Of a DNA stretch of 64,000 bases, positions 14,977 through 23,558 are shown one piece after another. This stretch comes from Streptomyces venezuelae ATCC 10712. Lineage in GTDB: Bacteria; Actinomycetota; Actinomycetes; Streptomycetales; Streptomycetaceae. Where the stretch lies: contig NZ_CP029197.1 in NCBI RefSeq assembly GCF_008639165.1, positions 6,266,001 through 6,330,000 of the forward strand, in the 5' to 3' direction. The notes under the pieces are model-generated. The model ran no database searches and had not been told where the DNA came from. It saw only the letters and a program-made list of their open reading frames with translations. The position numbers and the translations under genes are program-made. Every line of letters begins with the position of its first letter. Position 1 is the stretch's first letter.

Positions 14977-16464
14977 GTGTTCCTGACGATCAGTACGACC
15001 GGCATCCCGGAGCGTCCCGCGACCGATCTCGGCTTTCTGCTGCACAAGCATCCCGAGCGGGCGCAGGCGTTCTCGACCTCGCACGGCACGGCGCACGTCC
15101 TCTACCCCGAGGCGAGCGTCGAGCGGTGCACGGCGGCTCTCCTCCTGGAGGTGGACCCCGTGGCGCTGGTGCGCCGCGGCAAGGGCAAGGGCCGGGGCGG
15201 CGCCCCCGACTCCGCGCTCGCGCAATACGTGAACGACCGGCCCTACGCGGCGTCCTCGCTGCTGGCCGTCGCGCTCGCCAAGGTCTTCAAGTCGGCGCTG
15301 CACGGCGTCTGCCGGGCGATGCCCGAGCGGGCCGCCGAGCCGCTGCCGCTGCGCGTCGAGGTGCCCGCGCTGCCCGCGCGGGGCGGGGCGGAGCTGGTGC
15401 GGGCCCTGTTCGGGCCGCTGGGCTGGGACACCGTGGACGCCGAGCCGGTGGCGCTGGACGCGCAGTTCCCGGAGTGGGGTGACTCCCGTTACGTACGGCT
15501 GGTCCTGGAGGGCGAGCTGCGGCTCGCGGACGCCCTCAATCACCTCTATGTGCTGTTGCCGGTCCTCGACGACGCCAAGCACTACTGGGTCGCGCCCGAC
15601 GAGGTCGACAAGCTGCTGCGCGCCGGTGACGGCTGGCTCGCCGCGCATCCCGAGCGGAAGCTGATCACCGCGCGCTATCTCTCGCGCCGTTGGGGGCTGA
15701 CGCGGGAGGCGGGGGAGCGGCTCGAACTGGTGCGACTCGCCGAGGCCGAGGGGCTCGACGTCGACGACGTCGACAACGCGGTGGACGAGTCGACCGACAC
15801 CGAGGAGCGGCCGGTGCCGCTCGCCGAGCAGCGGCGGGACGCCATCCTCGCCGCCCTGGCACGGGCCGAGGCGAGCCGGGTGCTCGATCTCGGCTGCGGG
15901 CAGGGGCAGTTGGTGCAGGCGCTGCTCAAGGACGTCCGTTTCACCGAGATCGTCGGTGTCGACGTATCCGTCCGTGCTCTGACCGTCGCCGCGCGCAGGC
16001 TGCGCCTCGACCGGCTGGGGGAGCGGCAGGCGGCCCGGGTGAAGCTGTTGCAGGGCTCTCTCGCGTACACGGACAAGCGGCTGACCGGCTACGACGCGGC
16101 GGTGCTCAGTGAGGTCATCGAGCATCTGGACCTGCCGAGGCTGCCGGCCCTGGAGTACACGGTGTTCGGCTCGGCCCGGCCGCGTACGGTCCTGGTGACC
16201 ACGCCGAACGTCGAGTACAACGTCCGCTGGGAATCGCTCCCGGCCGGGCACGTCCGGCACGGTGACCACCGCTTCGAGTGGACCCGGGTGGAGTTCCGGA
16301 GCTGGGCGGCCTCGGTCGCCGAGCGCTACGGGTACGGCGTCGGCTTCACCCCCGTCGGCCCGGACGACCCGGAGGTGGGACCGCCCACCCAGATGGCCGT
16401 GTTCACCCGGGATCCCGAACCGGCCCCGGAGACGAAGAAGAAGGAAAAGGGGGAACAGGCATGA
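14977..16464 (+). CDS. hen1: 3'-terminal RNA ribose 2'-O-methyltransferase Hen1
   Basis: A 495-residue two-part protein. The N-terminal half (VFLTISTTGIPERPATDLG...) is the Hen1-N domain found only in bacterial Hen1. The C-terminal half is an AdoMet methyltransferase: VLDLGCGQGQLV around residue 303, then E-V-I-E-H near residue 378 and H-x-x-H in HVRHGDHRFEW, the Glu/His set that binds Mn2+. Hen1 adds a 2'-O-methyl group to the 3' end of broken RNA before ligation, protecting the repaired site from further cleavage. Its stop overlaps the pnkp start by ATGA, matching the known Pnkp-Hen1 RNA-repair operon. Confidence 0.95.
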   Translation: MFLTISTTGIPERPATDLGFLLHKHPERAQAFSTSHGTAHVLYPEASVERCTAALLLEVDPVALVRRGKGKGRGGAPDSALAQYVNDRPYAASSLLAVALAKVFKSALHGVCRAMPERAAEPLPLRVEVPALPARGGAELVRALFGPLGWDTVDAEPVALDAQFPEWGDSRYVRLVLEGELRLADALNHLYVLLPVLDDAKHYWVAPDEVDKLLRAGDGWLAAHPERKLITARYLSRRWGLTREAGERLELVRLAEAEGLDVDDVDNAVDESTDTEERPVPLAEQRRDAILAALARAEASRVLDLGCGQGQLVQALLKDVRFTEIVGVDVSVRALTVAARRLRLDRLGERQAARVKLLQGSLAYTDKRLTGYDAAVLSEVIEHLDLPRLPALEYTVFGSARPRTVLVTTPNVEYNVRWESLPAGHVRHGDHRFEWTRVEFRSWAASVAERYGYGVGFTPVGPDDPEVGPPTQMAVFTRDPEPAPETKKKEKGEQA

Positions 16465-19031
16465 CCACGATCACCGAGACCGGGGCGCCGGCCGCAGCGG
16501 CCCGCGTTCTGCCCGTCACCGACCTGTCCCTCGTGGTACTCGTCGGCGCCACCGGCTCCGGCAAGTCCACCTTCGCCCGGCGCCACTTCAAGCCGACCGA
16601 GATCGTGTCCTCCGACTTCTGCCGGGGTCTCGTCGCCGACGACGAGAACGACCAGTCCGCGAGCAAGGACGCCTTCGACGTCCTCCACTACATCGTGGGC
16701 AAGCGCCTCGCGGCCGGGCGGCTCGCCGTCGTCGACGCCACCAACGTCCAGCAGGAGGCGCGGCGGCAGCTCGTCCAGCTGGCCCGTTCGTACGACGTGC
16801 TGCCGATCGCGATCGTCCTCGACCTGCCCGAGGAGGTGTGCCGCAGCCGGAACGCGGCGCGCCCCGACCGGGCCGGCATGCCCGCGCACGTCATCCAGCG
16901 CCATCGGCGTGAGCTGCGGCGTTCGCTGCGCGGCCTGGAGCGCGAGGGTTTCCGCAAGGTGCACGTCCTGCGGTCCGTCGAGGAGGTCGACGCGGCCGAG
17001 GTCGTCCTGGAGCGCCGCTTCAACGACCTGCGGCACCTCACCGGTCCCTTCGACATCATCGGTGACATCCACGGCTGCCGCTCCGAGCTGGAGACGCTGC
17101 TCGCGAAGCTCGGATACGTCGACGGGCACCACCCCGAGGGCCGCACGGCGGTCTTCGTCGGTGACCTCGTCGACCGGGGGCCCGACTCGCCGGGCGTTCT
17201 GCGACGGGTGATGGGGATGGTCGCCGCGGGCGACGCCCTGTGCGTGCCCGGCAACCACGAGAACAAGCTCGGCCGCTGGCTCAAGGGCCGCAAGGTCCAG
17301 GAGACGCACGGCCTCGCCGAGACGATCGAGCAGCTGGGGCGGGAGAGCGAGGAGTTCCGGGCGGAGGTCGGGGCGTTCATCGAGGGCCTCGTCAGTCACT
17401 ACGTCCTCGACGGCGGCGACCTCGTCGTCTGCCACGCCGGTCTGCCGGAGAAGTACCACGGCCGGACGTCGGGGCGGGTGCGTTCGCACGCGCTGTACGG
17501 GGACACGACCGGCGAGACCGACGAGTTCGGGCTGCCGGTGCGCTACCCGTGGGCGGAGGAGTACCGGGGGCGGGCCACCGTCGTGTACGGCCACACCCCG
17601 GTGCCGAACACCTCCTGGATCAACAACACCATCTGCCTGGACACCGGAGCCGTCTTCGGCGGGAAGATGACCGCGCTGCGCTGGCCGGAGCGCGAGCTCG
17701 TCGACGTACCGGCCGAGCGGGTCTGGTACGAGCCGGCCCGGCCGCTCGCGACCGAGGCGCCCGGCGGGCACCAGGGCCGGCCCCTGGACCTGGCGGACGT
17801 CCACGGCCGCCGGATCGTGGAGACCCGGCAGCTCGGCCACGTCGCCGTACGGGAGGAGAACGCGGCGGCGGCCCTCGAGGTGATGAGCCGGTTCGCGGTG
17901 GATCCGCGACTGCTCGCCTATCTGCCGCCGACGATGGCGCCGACCGCCACCTCGAAGGAGGAGGGCTACCTGGAGCACCCGGCGGAGGCCTTCGCCCAGT
18001 ACCGGGCCGACGGGGTCGCGAAGGTCGTGTGCGAGGAGAAGCACATGGGCTCCCGGGCCGTGGCGCTCGTCTGCCGGAACGCCGAGGCGGCGCGTGAGCA
18101 CTTCGGCGTCGACGACGAGGGCGTGACCGGCGCGCTGCACACCCGTACCGGGCGGCCGTTCTTCGACGATCAGGCCGTCACCGAGCAGGTGCTCGACCGG
18201 CTGCGGACGGCGATCGGCGCCGCCGGGCTCTGGGACGAGCTGGGCACGGACTGGCTGCTGCTCGACGGTGAGCTGATGCCGTGGTCGCTGAAGTCGGCCG
18301 GGCTGCTCCGCGCGCAGTACGCGGCGGTCGGCGCGGCCTCGGGCGCGGTCTTCCCCGGGGCGGTCTCCGCGCTCGAACAGGCGGTGGCTCGTGGGGTCGA
18401 GGGGCTCGACGGGCTGCTCGCGAAGCAGCGTGAGCGGGCGGTGGACGCGGCGGCGTTCACCGAGGCGTACCGCAGGTACTGCTGGCCGACCCAGGGACTG
18501 GAGGGCGTGCGGTTCGCGCCCTTCCAGGTCCTTGCGGCGCAGGGCCGTTCGCTGGCGGCCGTGCCGCACGACGAGCAGCTGGCCTGGCTGGACCGGCTCG
18601 TCGAGCACGATCCGACCGGGCTGCTCCAGGTCACCCGCCGGCTCGTCGTCGACACGGGCGACGAGGCCTCGGTCCGGGCCGGGGTCGACTGGTGGCTCGA
18701 GCTGACCGGCGCCGGCGGCGAGGGCATGGTGGTGAAGCCGCTGGCCGCGCTCGTCCGCGACGCCAAGGGCAGGCTGGGCCAGCCGGGCGTGAAGGTGCGC
18801 GGCCGGGAGTACCTGCGGATCATCTACGGCCCCGAGTACACGCGGCCGGAGAACCTGGAGCGCCTGCGGCAGCGCTTCCTCGGCCACAAGCGGTCGCTGG
18901 CGCTGCGCGAGTACGCGCTCGGCCTCGAAGCCCTCGACCGCCTCGCGGCGGGGGAGCCGCTGTGGCGCGTCCACGAGGCGGTCTTCGCGGTCCTGGCCCT
19001 GGAATCGGAGCCGGTGGACCCCCGGCTGTGA
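16461..19031 (+). CDS. pnkp: Polynucleotide kinase-phosphatase / ligase-like RNA repair protein Pnkp
   Basis: An 856-residue protein in the three-domain order of bacterial Pnkp. (1) 5'-kinase with P-loop G29-ATGSGK-S36. (2) Calcineurin-type 2',3'-phosphatase with G201-DIHG, GDLVDRGPDSPG and G264-NHE. (3) RNA ligase-like adenylyltransferase with K527 in EEKHMGSR as the adenylation lysine and GEGMVVKPL downstream. It heals and seals cut RNA, for example tRNAs cleaved by ribotoxins, with Hen1 from the overlapping upstream gene; ligation by this protein needs Hen1. Length equals Clostridium thermocellum Pnkp (about 870). A strong hairpin follows 78 nt after the stop. Confidence 0.96.
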   Translation: MTTITETGAPAAAARVLPVTDLSLVVLVGATGSGKSTFARRHFKPTEIVSSDFCRGLVADDENDQSASKDAFDVLHYIVGKRLAAGRLAVVDATNVQQEARRQLVQLARSYDVLPIAIVLDLPEEVCRSRNAARPDRAGMPAHVIQRHRRELRRSLRGLEREGFRKVHVLRSVEEVDAAEVVLERRFNDLRHLTGPFDIIGDIHGCRSELETLLAKLGYVDGHHPEGRTAVFVGDLVDRGPDSPGVLRRVMGMVAAGDALCVPGNHENKLGRWLKGRKVQETHGLAETIEQLGRESEEFRAEVGAFIEGLVSHYVLDGGDLVVCHAGLPEKYHGRTSGRVRSHALYGDTTGETDEFGLPVRYPWAEEYRGRATVVYGHTPVPNTSWINNTICLDTGAVFGGKMTALRWPERELVDVPAERVWYEPARPLATEAPGGHQGRPLDLADVHGRRIVETRQLGHVAVREENAAAALEVMSRFAVDPRLLAYLPPTMAPTATSKEEGYLEHPAEAFAQYRADGVAKVVCEEKHMGSRAVALVCRNAEAAREHFGVDDEGVTGALHTRTGRPFFDDQAVTEQVLDRLRTAIGAAGLWDELGTDWLLLDGELMPWSLKSAGLLRAQYAAVGAASGAVFPGAVSALEQAVARGVEGLDGLLAKQRERAVDAAAFTEAYRRYCWPTQGLEGVRFAPFQVLAAQGRSLAAVPHDEQLAWLDRLVEHDPTGLLQVTRRLVVDTGDEASVRAGVDWWLELTGAGGEGMVVKPLAALVRDAKGRLGQPGVKVRGREYLRIIYGPEYTRPENLERLRQRFLGHKRSLALREYALGLEALDRLAAGEPLWRVHEAVFAVLALESEPVDPRL

Positions 19032-19108
19032 CACCCCGAGGCCCTCGCGGTGCCGCCCCCTCACCGGGGCGGTTCTCCGCGGGGGCCTCGCTGTTCGTGG
19101 CGCCCGGC

Positions 19109-19152
19109 GGGGGGCGCAGGGAAGCGCTCTGCGGCGCTCCCCTGCGCCCCCC
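19109..19152 (+). terminator. Strong hairpin downstream of pnkp
   Basis: Two 19-nt arms (19109-19127 and 19134-19152) pair with a single G-T/A-C type mismatch around a 6-nt loop. Arms are nearly pure GC and no U-run follows, as usual for actinobacterial terminators. It separates the RNA-repair pair from the Crp/cyclase block. The 301-bp gap 19032-19332 otherwise holds only the promoter and dyad listed next. Confidence 0.7.
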
Positions 19153-19159
19153 GTGCCCG

Positions 19160-19189
19160 TTGACGCATTTCTTCCGCACCCTCTAGCGT
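19160..19189 (+). promoter_or_regulatory. Candidate promoter for the Crp/Fnr-type gene
   Basis: TTGACG (19160-19165) and TAGCGT (19184-19189) are separated by 18 bp, a good vegetative-sigma match. Transcription would begin near 19196, leaving a leader of ~137 nt that contains the 19228-19239 dyad. Confidence 0.55.
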
Positions 19190-19227
19190 TCTCACCCCAC
19201 GACGTGACACAGCGTCAACAGTGTGAC

Positions 19228-19239
19228 GTGACAGGTCAC
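19228..19239. promoter_or_regulatory. Crp-like dyad upstream of the Crp/Fnr-type gene
   Basis: GTGACAGGTCAC is an inverted repeat with GTG-N6-CAC outer bases, the general form of Crp-family half-sites. It lies just downstream of the predicted transcription start, a position suited to repression or autoregulation. Confidence 0.45.
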
Positions 19240-19332
19240 TTGAGGTGGGAACACACACGCGAATGCGCCGGTCGGCCATCGGTGGGCGGTCTTCCCCGGA
19301 GGGCCCGGGGACGGTACGGGGGTGAGCGGGCG

Positions 19333-20058
19333 GTGAGTCTCTTCGGCCAGGACCGCTCCTTCCTCCACGCCCTCCCCGCGGCTGACCGGAGGTCCCTGCT
19401 CGCCGAGGGCGCCCGCCGCGTCTACGAACCCGGGGAGGTGATGATCCGCGAACGCGACACCACCGCCTTCGTCCTCGCGCTGCTCTCCGGCTGGTCCGTC
19501 GTCTCCGTGGGCACCGAGCGCGGATCGCGGCTCATCCTGGCCCTCCGGGGCGCAGGCGAGGTCGTCGGGGACCTCGCCGCCGTCGACCGGCGCCCGCGCA
19601 GCGCCAGCGTCACCGCCCTCGGCACGGTCGAGGCGGTGGCGATCTCCGGCGACCGGTTCCGGCGCTTCCTGGCCGCCCGGCCGCACGCCACCTCGCTGAT
19701 CATGCGCCAGCTCGCCACCCGGCTGCGCAGCGCCGACGTCGAGCGCCGGGCACTGGCCTCCGAGACCGTGCTCCAGCGGCTCGCGGCCCGGCTCGTGGAA
19801 CTGGCCGAGCGCGCCGGACGGCGGGCCGACGCCGGGACCGTACTGGAACTGCCGCTGCCGCAGCACGATCTGGCGGCGGCCATCGGAGCGACCCGGGAGG
19901 CGGTGGCCAAGGCGCTGCGGCTGCTCCGGGAGCAGGACGTGGTCCGCACCGCGAACCGCACCGTCGTCGTCATCGACATGCGGGTCCTGGTGCTGCTCGC
20001 GGAGGGGCGCGCGCGCCCCGGCGCAGACCCGGCGGACGAATCTCCTCCGGGTGTGTAA
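19333..20058 (+). CDS. Crp/Fnr family transcriptional regulator
   Basis: A 241-residue regulator starting at GTG 19333 (VSLFGQDRSFLHALPAADR). Residues 8-125 are a cyclic-nucleotide-binding beta-roll: YEPGEVMIRERD, LALLSGWSVVSV, LRGAGEVVGDLAAVDRRPRSASVTAL. In the phosphate-binding cassette position it has GEVVGDLAAVDRRPRSASV, where Crp has a FGELALx-x-x-PRxAT motif, so the Glu and the Arg-Ser pair are roughly kept. Residues 165-230 form the winged helix with QHDLAAAIGATREAVAKALRLL. It precedes a cyclase-like gene by 90 bp, so it might sense that enzyme's product; this is inference. A Crp-like dyad lies upstream. Confidence 0.88.
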   Translation: MSLFGQDRSFLHALPAADRRSLLAEGARRVYEPGEVMIRERDTTAFVLALLSGWSVVSVGTERGSRLILALRGAGEVVGDLAAVDRRPRSASVTALGTVEAVAISGDRFRRFLAARPHATSLIMRQLATRLRSADVERRALASETVLQRLAARLVELAERAGRRADAGTVLELPLPQHDLAAAIGATREAVAKALRLLREQDVVRTANRTVVVIDMRVLVLLAEGRARPGADPADESPPGV

Positions 20059-20067
20059 ACGGCTACA
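20054..20067. promoter_or_regulatory. TGTA-N6-TACA dyad between the Crp-type gene and the cyclase operon
   Basis: TGTA and TACA are inverted around AACGGC. The site overlaps the stop codon of the regulator gene and lies about 82 nt before the cyclase start. It is a plausible operator for the adjacent Crp/Fnr-type protein or another dimeric regulator. No convincing -10/-35 pair was found in 20059-20148. Confidence 0.35.
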
Positions 20068-20148
20068 TCGCCGGTCGCGGAACGCGGCCAGTCTGGACAC
20101 GCACCACCACGGCACCAACGGCACCGGGGCAAGGCAGGGAGTCCGAGA

Positions 20149-21063
20149 GTGAGCAGTGCGGGAGTGAACGGGGAAGTGGGCGGAGAAGTGGTCGGCATCC
20201 ACCGGTTCGTCGTCTTCGGCGACATCTGCGGCTCCGGGACCCTGGACCTGGCGGAGAAGAAGGTCCAGCGCGCGGCGATGTACGCCGCGTTCGACGACGC
20301 GTACAGCTCCGTCGGCGTCGAGCCCGGCACCTTCCACCAGGAGGACCGGGGGGACGGCATCCTCGCCGCCCTGCGCCCGGACGTGCCGCCGACGCTCATG
20401 GTCGGCCGGTGGATCGACACCCTGTACGAGAGCCTGCGCGCCCACAACCAGGGGCGGGAGCGGCCGCTGCGGCTGCGGATCGGCATGAACGCCGGGCTAG
20501 TGGTCCAGGACCGGCACGGGCTGGTCGGCCGCGCGGTCGATCTCGCCGCCCGGCTCTGCGACAGCCCTCCGGCCAAGCGGATCATGAACGAGTCGCCGGA
20601 GATCCACCTCCTGGTCGTCGTCTCCGACTGGCTGTACGGGAACGTCGTCGCCGACGGCGGGCGGTACGTCGAGCCGGACCACTACCGGCCGGCCCGCATC
20701 CGGTCCAAGGAGACCGACGGGACCGGCTGGTTCCTCGTACCGCGCAGGCCCGCGCCGCCGCTCATCGGGCCCGACGGGGAGCTGCCGCCCGAGGGGGCGG
20801 GGACGCCGGGGGGTGGCCCGGCGGGTACGGGGGAGAGGCCGCCGGCGGTGGGGTCACGGACCGGCGTTGGGCCGTCGCGGGGGGACGGCCCAACGCCCCG
20901 GACCGGGGGCGGCAGTCGTACGTACCACGTCGGGGGCGACCTGCTCGACGTCCACGGCAACACCATCCACGGCGGCTTCACCGGCATCCGCAAGGACCCG
21001 CCCTCCGGCACCGGCGCCAGAAGCGGGGCGGGGGCCGGCACGGAGGCGGGTGAGTCCGAGTGA
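20149..21063 (+). CDS. Class III nucleotidyl cyclase-like protein (Pycsar cyclase-like)
   Basis: A 304-residue protein starting at GTG 20149, GGGAG 8 nt upstream. Residues 17-180 follow the class III cyclase fold: FVVFGDICGS with candidate metal ligand D25, EDRGDGILAAL with D69, LRLRIGMNAGLVV, and GRAVDLAARL. The last segment corresponds to the N-x-x-x-R transition-state motif, but has D131 in place of Asn while R135 is kept. That may alter or reduce activity. Residues 195-265 are Gly/Pro/Arg linker; a C-terminal motif VGGDLLDVHGNTIHGGF resembles short motifs in other Streptomyces conflict proteins. It is the first gene of a coupled nine-gene array containing a PycTM-like protein, so cCMP/cUMP-type signalling is possible. 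Nucleotide specificity is unknown. Confidence 0.7.
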   Translation: MSSAGVNGEVGGEVVGIHRFVVFGDICGSGTLDLAEKKVQRAAMYAAFDDAYSSVGVEPGTFHQEDRGDGILAALRPDVPPTLMVGRWIDTLYESLRAHNQGRERPLRLRIGMNAGLVVQDRHGLVGRAVDLAARLCDSPPAKRIMNESPEIHLLVVVSDWLYGNVVADGGRYVEPDHYRPARIRSKETDGTGWFLVPRRPAPPLIGPDGELPPEGAGTPGGGPAGTGERPPAVGSRTGVGPSRGDGPTPRTGGGSRTYHVGGDLLDVHGNTIHGGFTGIRKDPPSGTGARSGAGAGTEAGESE

Positions 21064-23558
21064 GCGACGAGGACGACGCCGGGCAGCACGACGGTCCTCC
21101 GGACGGCGGCCAGGGGTACGGGGACCGGTCGGAGGCCCAGGACCGCGGAAGCGACCGCGGAAGCGACCGGGGCGGGGACCGAGGTGGTGACCGGGGCGGC
21201 GATCGGGGTGGTGGCCGCGGAGGGGAGCGGGGTGGCGACCGCGGGTCGGACCGGGGCGGCGACCGCGGCGCGGACCGCGCCGGGCGCGGCGACCGGGACG
21301 GCGACCGGGCGGGCACGCCCGAGCGGCCCGACGGCGCCGCCGAACAGCCCCGCGAGCCCAGCGTCTTCGCCGCCGCCGACCGGGGACTCCTCGGCGGCGA
21401 GGGCGACACCGGCGGGGCGGACACGGCACGCCAGGCCGTCCGCACCTGGGCGGGCGGCGGGGCCGACCGGCTCACCACCATCCACGGCGACGGCACCGTC
21501 TTCGAGGGCAACCAGATCTTCGCGCTGTCCGGCTCCGACCGCACCTCGCACTTCGTCCAGGGACCGGTGCCGCCCGAGACGCTCGACCACCTCGGCCGGG
21601 TGTACTGCGCGACCGCCGGGTACGGGCGGATGCGGGACCGGCTCACCGACCACCGCGTCCTCGTCCTGTGCGGCGAACCCGGCAGCGGCCGCAAGGCCAC
21701 CGCGCTCGCCCTCCTCGACGAACTGACCCGCGGCAAGGTCTTCCGCCTCGACCCCCGCCACGGTGTCGACGAGATCACCGAGGACGTCCTCCAGGAGAGC
21801 GGCGGCCACCTCCTCGAACTCCTCACCGACGACGTCCGCACGGAGAGCGAACCGCGCACCCTCCGCCCCGGCCCGGGCGAGCACTCCTTCTTCGCGCGCC
21901 GGCCCGTCACCCGCCTCTCCGAACTGCATCTGGACCGCTTCGGCGACCTGCTGCGCGGCCGGGACGCGTACGGGGTCGTGCTCGTCGAGAACGGAGAACT
22001 CGCCGACCGGCTGCTGCGCGGCCGTTACGGGATGTACTGCGCGCCGCCGCCGGCCGACGAGGTCCTGCGCCGGCACCTCTGGCACCAGCTGCGCAGCGAG
22101 TCCGACGAGGCCGTCGGCGACGCCCGGGCGCGCGCCGGACGGCGGGACGTCGTCGACGCCCTCGGCCTCGAGGAGCTGCGGCCCCGCGAGGCCGCCCGGC
22201 TCGCCGACCACCTCGCCCGGCACTGGCGCGGCGAGGTCGGCGACGAGGAACTCCTCACCGAATGCGCCTCCTTCGTACGCTCCCAGGCCCGCGAGTGGTT
22301 CGCGGGCGCCGACCGGCCGGGCGCGCTCCCCGAGGCGCTCCCGGCGCTGAACGCCGTGGCGTTCCGGATCGCCGTCGCCGTCTTCAACGGCTCCGCCTAC
22401 AGCCTCGCCGCCGAGGCCGCCGAACTTCTCGCCTGGGAACTCGCCGTCACCCTCGACCCCGAACACCCGCCGGGCCGACGCCTGTTCGGCACCCACGCCG
22501 AACACCGGCCGGTGCAGGCCCGCGCCGTCCTGGAGGACGGGGAACTCGACCTCGGTCCGGCCAAGGTGCCCGTGCGGGCCGTTCGCTTCCAGGGCGAGGC
22601 CCTCGCCGCGGCCGTCCTCGGCGAGATCTGGCACGGCTACCACAACGTCCGCGGCCCGGTGGCCCGTTGGCTCCGCTCCCTCTGCGACGACCCGCGCCCC
22701 GAGGTGTGGGTACGGGCCTCCGTCGCGGCCGGGGTGCTCTGCTCCTGGGACTGGATCCACGGCTTCCGCGAGCTGGTCGTGCCGCTCGCGGCCACCGACG
22801 AGCCGGTCGCCCGGATGGCCGCCGCCACCGCGCTCGCCGAGTCCGCGCGCGACCCGCGCGTCCGGCCCGCCGTCGCCGCCGTCCTCAAGGACTGGGCCGG
22901 GTCGGGCGAGGACACCCTCGTCAGGACCGCCCTGCTCGCCCACGGCTACGTCCTCGCGGCCGGGAGCGTCACCGGCTCCCTCGACGCCCTCGCCCGCGTC
23001 GTCAGGACCCGGGAGGCGACCGACATCGACGTGCTCGTGCCCGCCTCCTTCAGCGTGGCGCGGCTGCTCGCCTCCGGTGAACCCGCCCCGGTGCTCCGGC
23101 GGCTCCGCCGGTGGCTCGAGGACGGCCGGCTCAATCTGGCCAATCTGGTCCACCTCGCCGTCATCCGCTCCCTGAGCACCCGGACCACCCACCTCTGGGG
23201 ACTGCGCGAGGTGCCCGAGCTGGACGGGCACGCGGCCCGCCCGCTGCTCGTCGCGCTGCTCGCGACCCGGCCCGACCTCGCACCGGAACTGGCCGCGCTG
23301 CTGCGGGACACGCTCTCCACGGCCCGCTCCGGGGAAGCGGCCCTGGAAGCGTTCGGCGGTCTGCTCCGGCGGGCCGCCAAGGACCCGGAATCGCTCCGTC
23401 ACGTCTGCGCCTTCCTGCCGCGCCTCGCGGTGGACCGCCGCGACCGCGACCGGCTCAGGGGCCTGCTGAACGAACTGGTCCGGGACCGTGACCGGCCCCT
23501 GGACAGAGGCGCGGCGCGCCGGATGTGGAACGCCGTGACGGAAGGAGCGAACCGATGA
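21060..23558 (+). CDS. P-loop NTPase with C-terminal helical (HEAT-like) repeats
   Basis: An 832-residue protein overlapping the cyclase stop by GTGA. Residues 25-85 are a disordered Arg-Gly-Asp repeat region. Residues ~140-165 hold a short motif TIHGDGTVFEGNQIFALSG, echoing the cyclase tail. A P-loop follows at about 205-213 (GEPGSGRKA, with Arg-Lys where GKT/S is usual) and a Walker B-like YGVVLVENGEL. Residues ~560-830 are alpha-helical repeats with DPRPEVWVRASVAAGVL and PVARMAAATALAESARDPRVR, a HEAT pattern. This resembles STAND-type sensor proteins that detect a trigger through repeats. Exact family unknown. The absent canonical Thr/Ser in Walker A makes hydrolysis uncertain. Confidence 0.65.
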   Translation: MSDEDDAGQHDGPPDGGQGYGDRSEAQDRGSDRGSDRGGDRGGDRGGDRGGGRGGERGGDRGSDRGGDRGADRAGRGDRDGDRAGTPERPDGAAEQPREPSVFAAADRGLLGGEGDTGGADTARQAVRTWAGGGADRLTTIHGDGTVFEGNQIFALSGSDRTSHFVQGPVPPETLDHLGRVYCATAGYGRMRDRLTDHRVLVLCGEPGSGRKATALALLDELTRGKVFRLDPRHGVDEITEDVLQESGGHLLELLTDDVRTESEPRTLRPGPGEHSFFARRPVTRLSELHLDRFGDLLRGRDAYGVVLVENGELADRLLRGRYGMYCAPPPADEVLRRHLWHQLRSESDEAVGDARARAGRRDVVDALGLEELRPREAARLADHLARHWRGEVGDEELLTECASFVRSQAREWFAGADRPGALPEALPALNAVAFRIAVAVFNGSAYSLAAEAAELLAWELAVTLDPEHPPGRRLFGTHAEHRPVQARAVLEDGELDLGPAKVPVRAVRFQGEALAAAVLGEIWHGYHNVRGPVARWLRSLCDDPRPEVWVRASVAAGVLCSWDWIHGFRELVVPLAATDEPVARMAAATALAESARDPRVRPAVAAVLKDWAGSGEDTLVRTALLAHGYVLAAGSVTGSLDALARVVRTREATDIDVLVPASFSVARLLASGEPAPVLRRLRRWLEDGRLNLANLVHLAVIRSLSTRTTHLWGLREVPELDGHAARPLLVALLATRPDLAPELAALLRDTLSTARSGEAALEAFGGLLRRAAKDPESLRHVCAFLPRLAVDRRDRDRLRGLLNELVRDRDRPLDRGAARRMWNAVTEGANR
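21142..21297 (+). repeat. Arg-Gly-Asp coding repeat tract
   Basis: Short imperfect units of GACCGCGGAAGC / GACCGGGGCGGC type repeat in frame at the 5' end of the P-loop gene and encode RGSD/RGGD tetrapeptides. Likely a disordered, charge-balanced linker. Confidence 0.75.
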
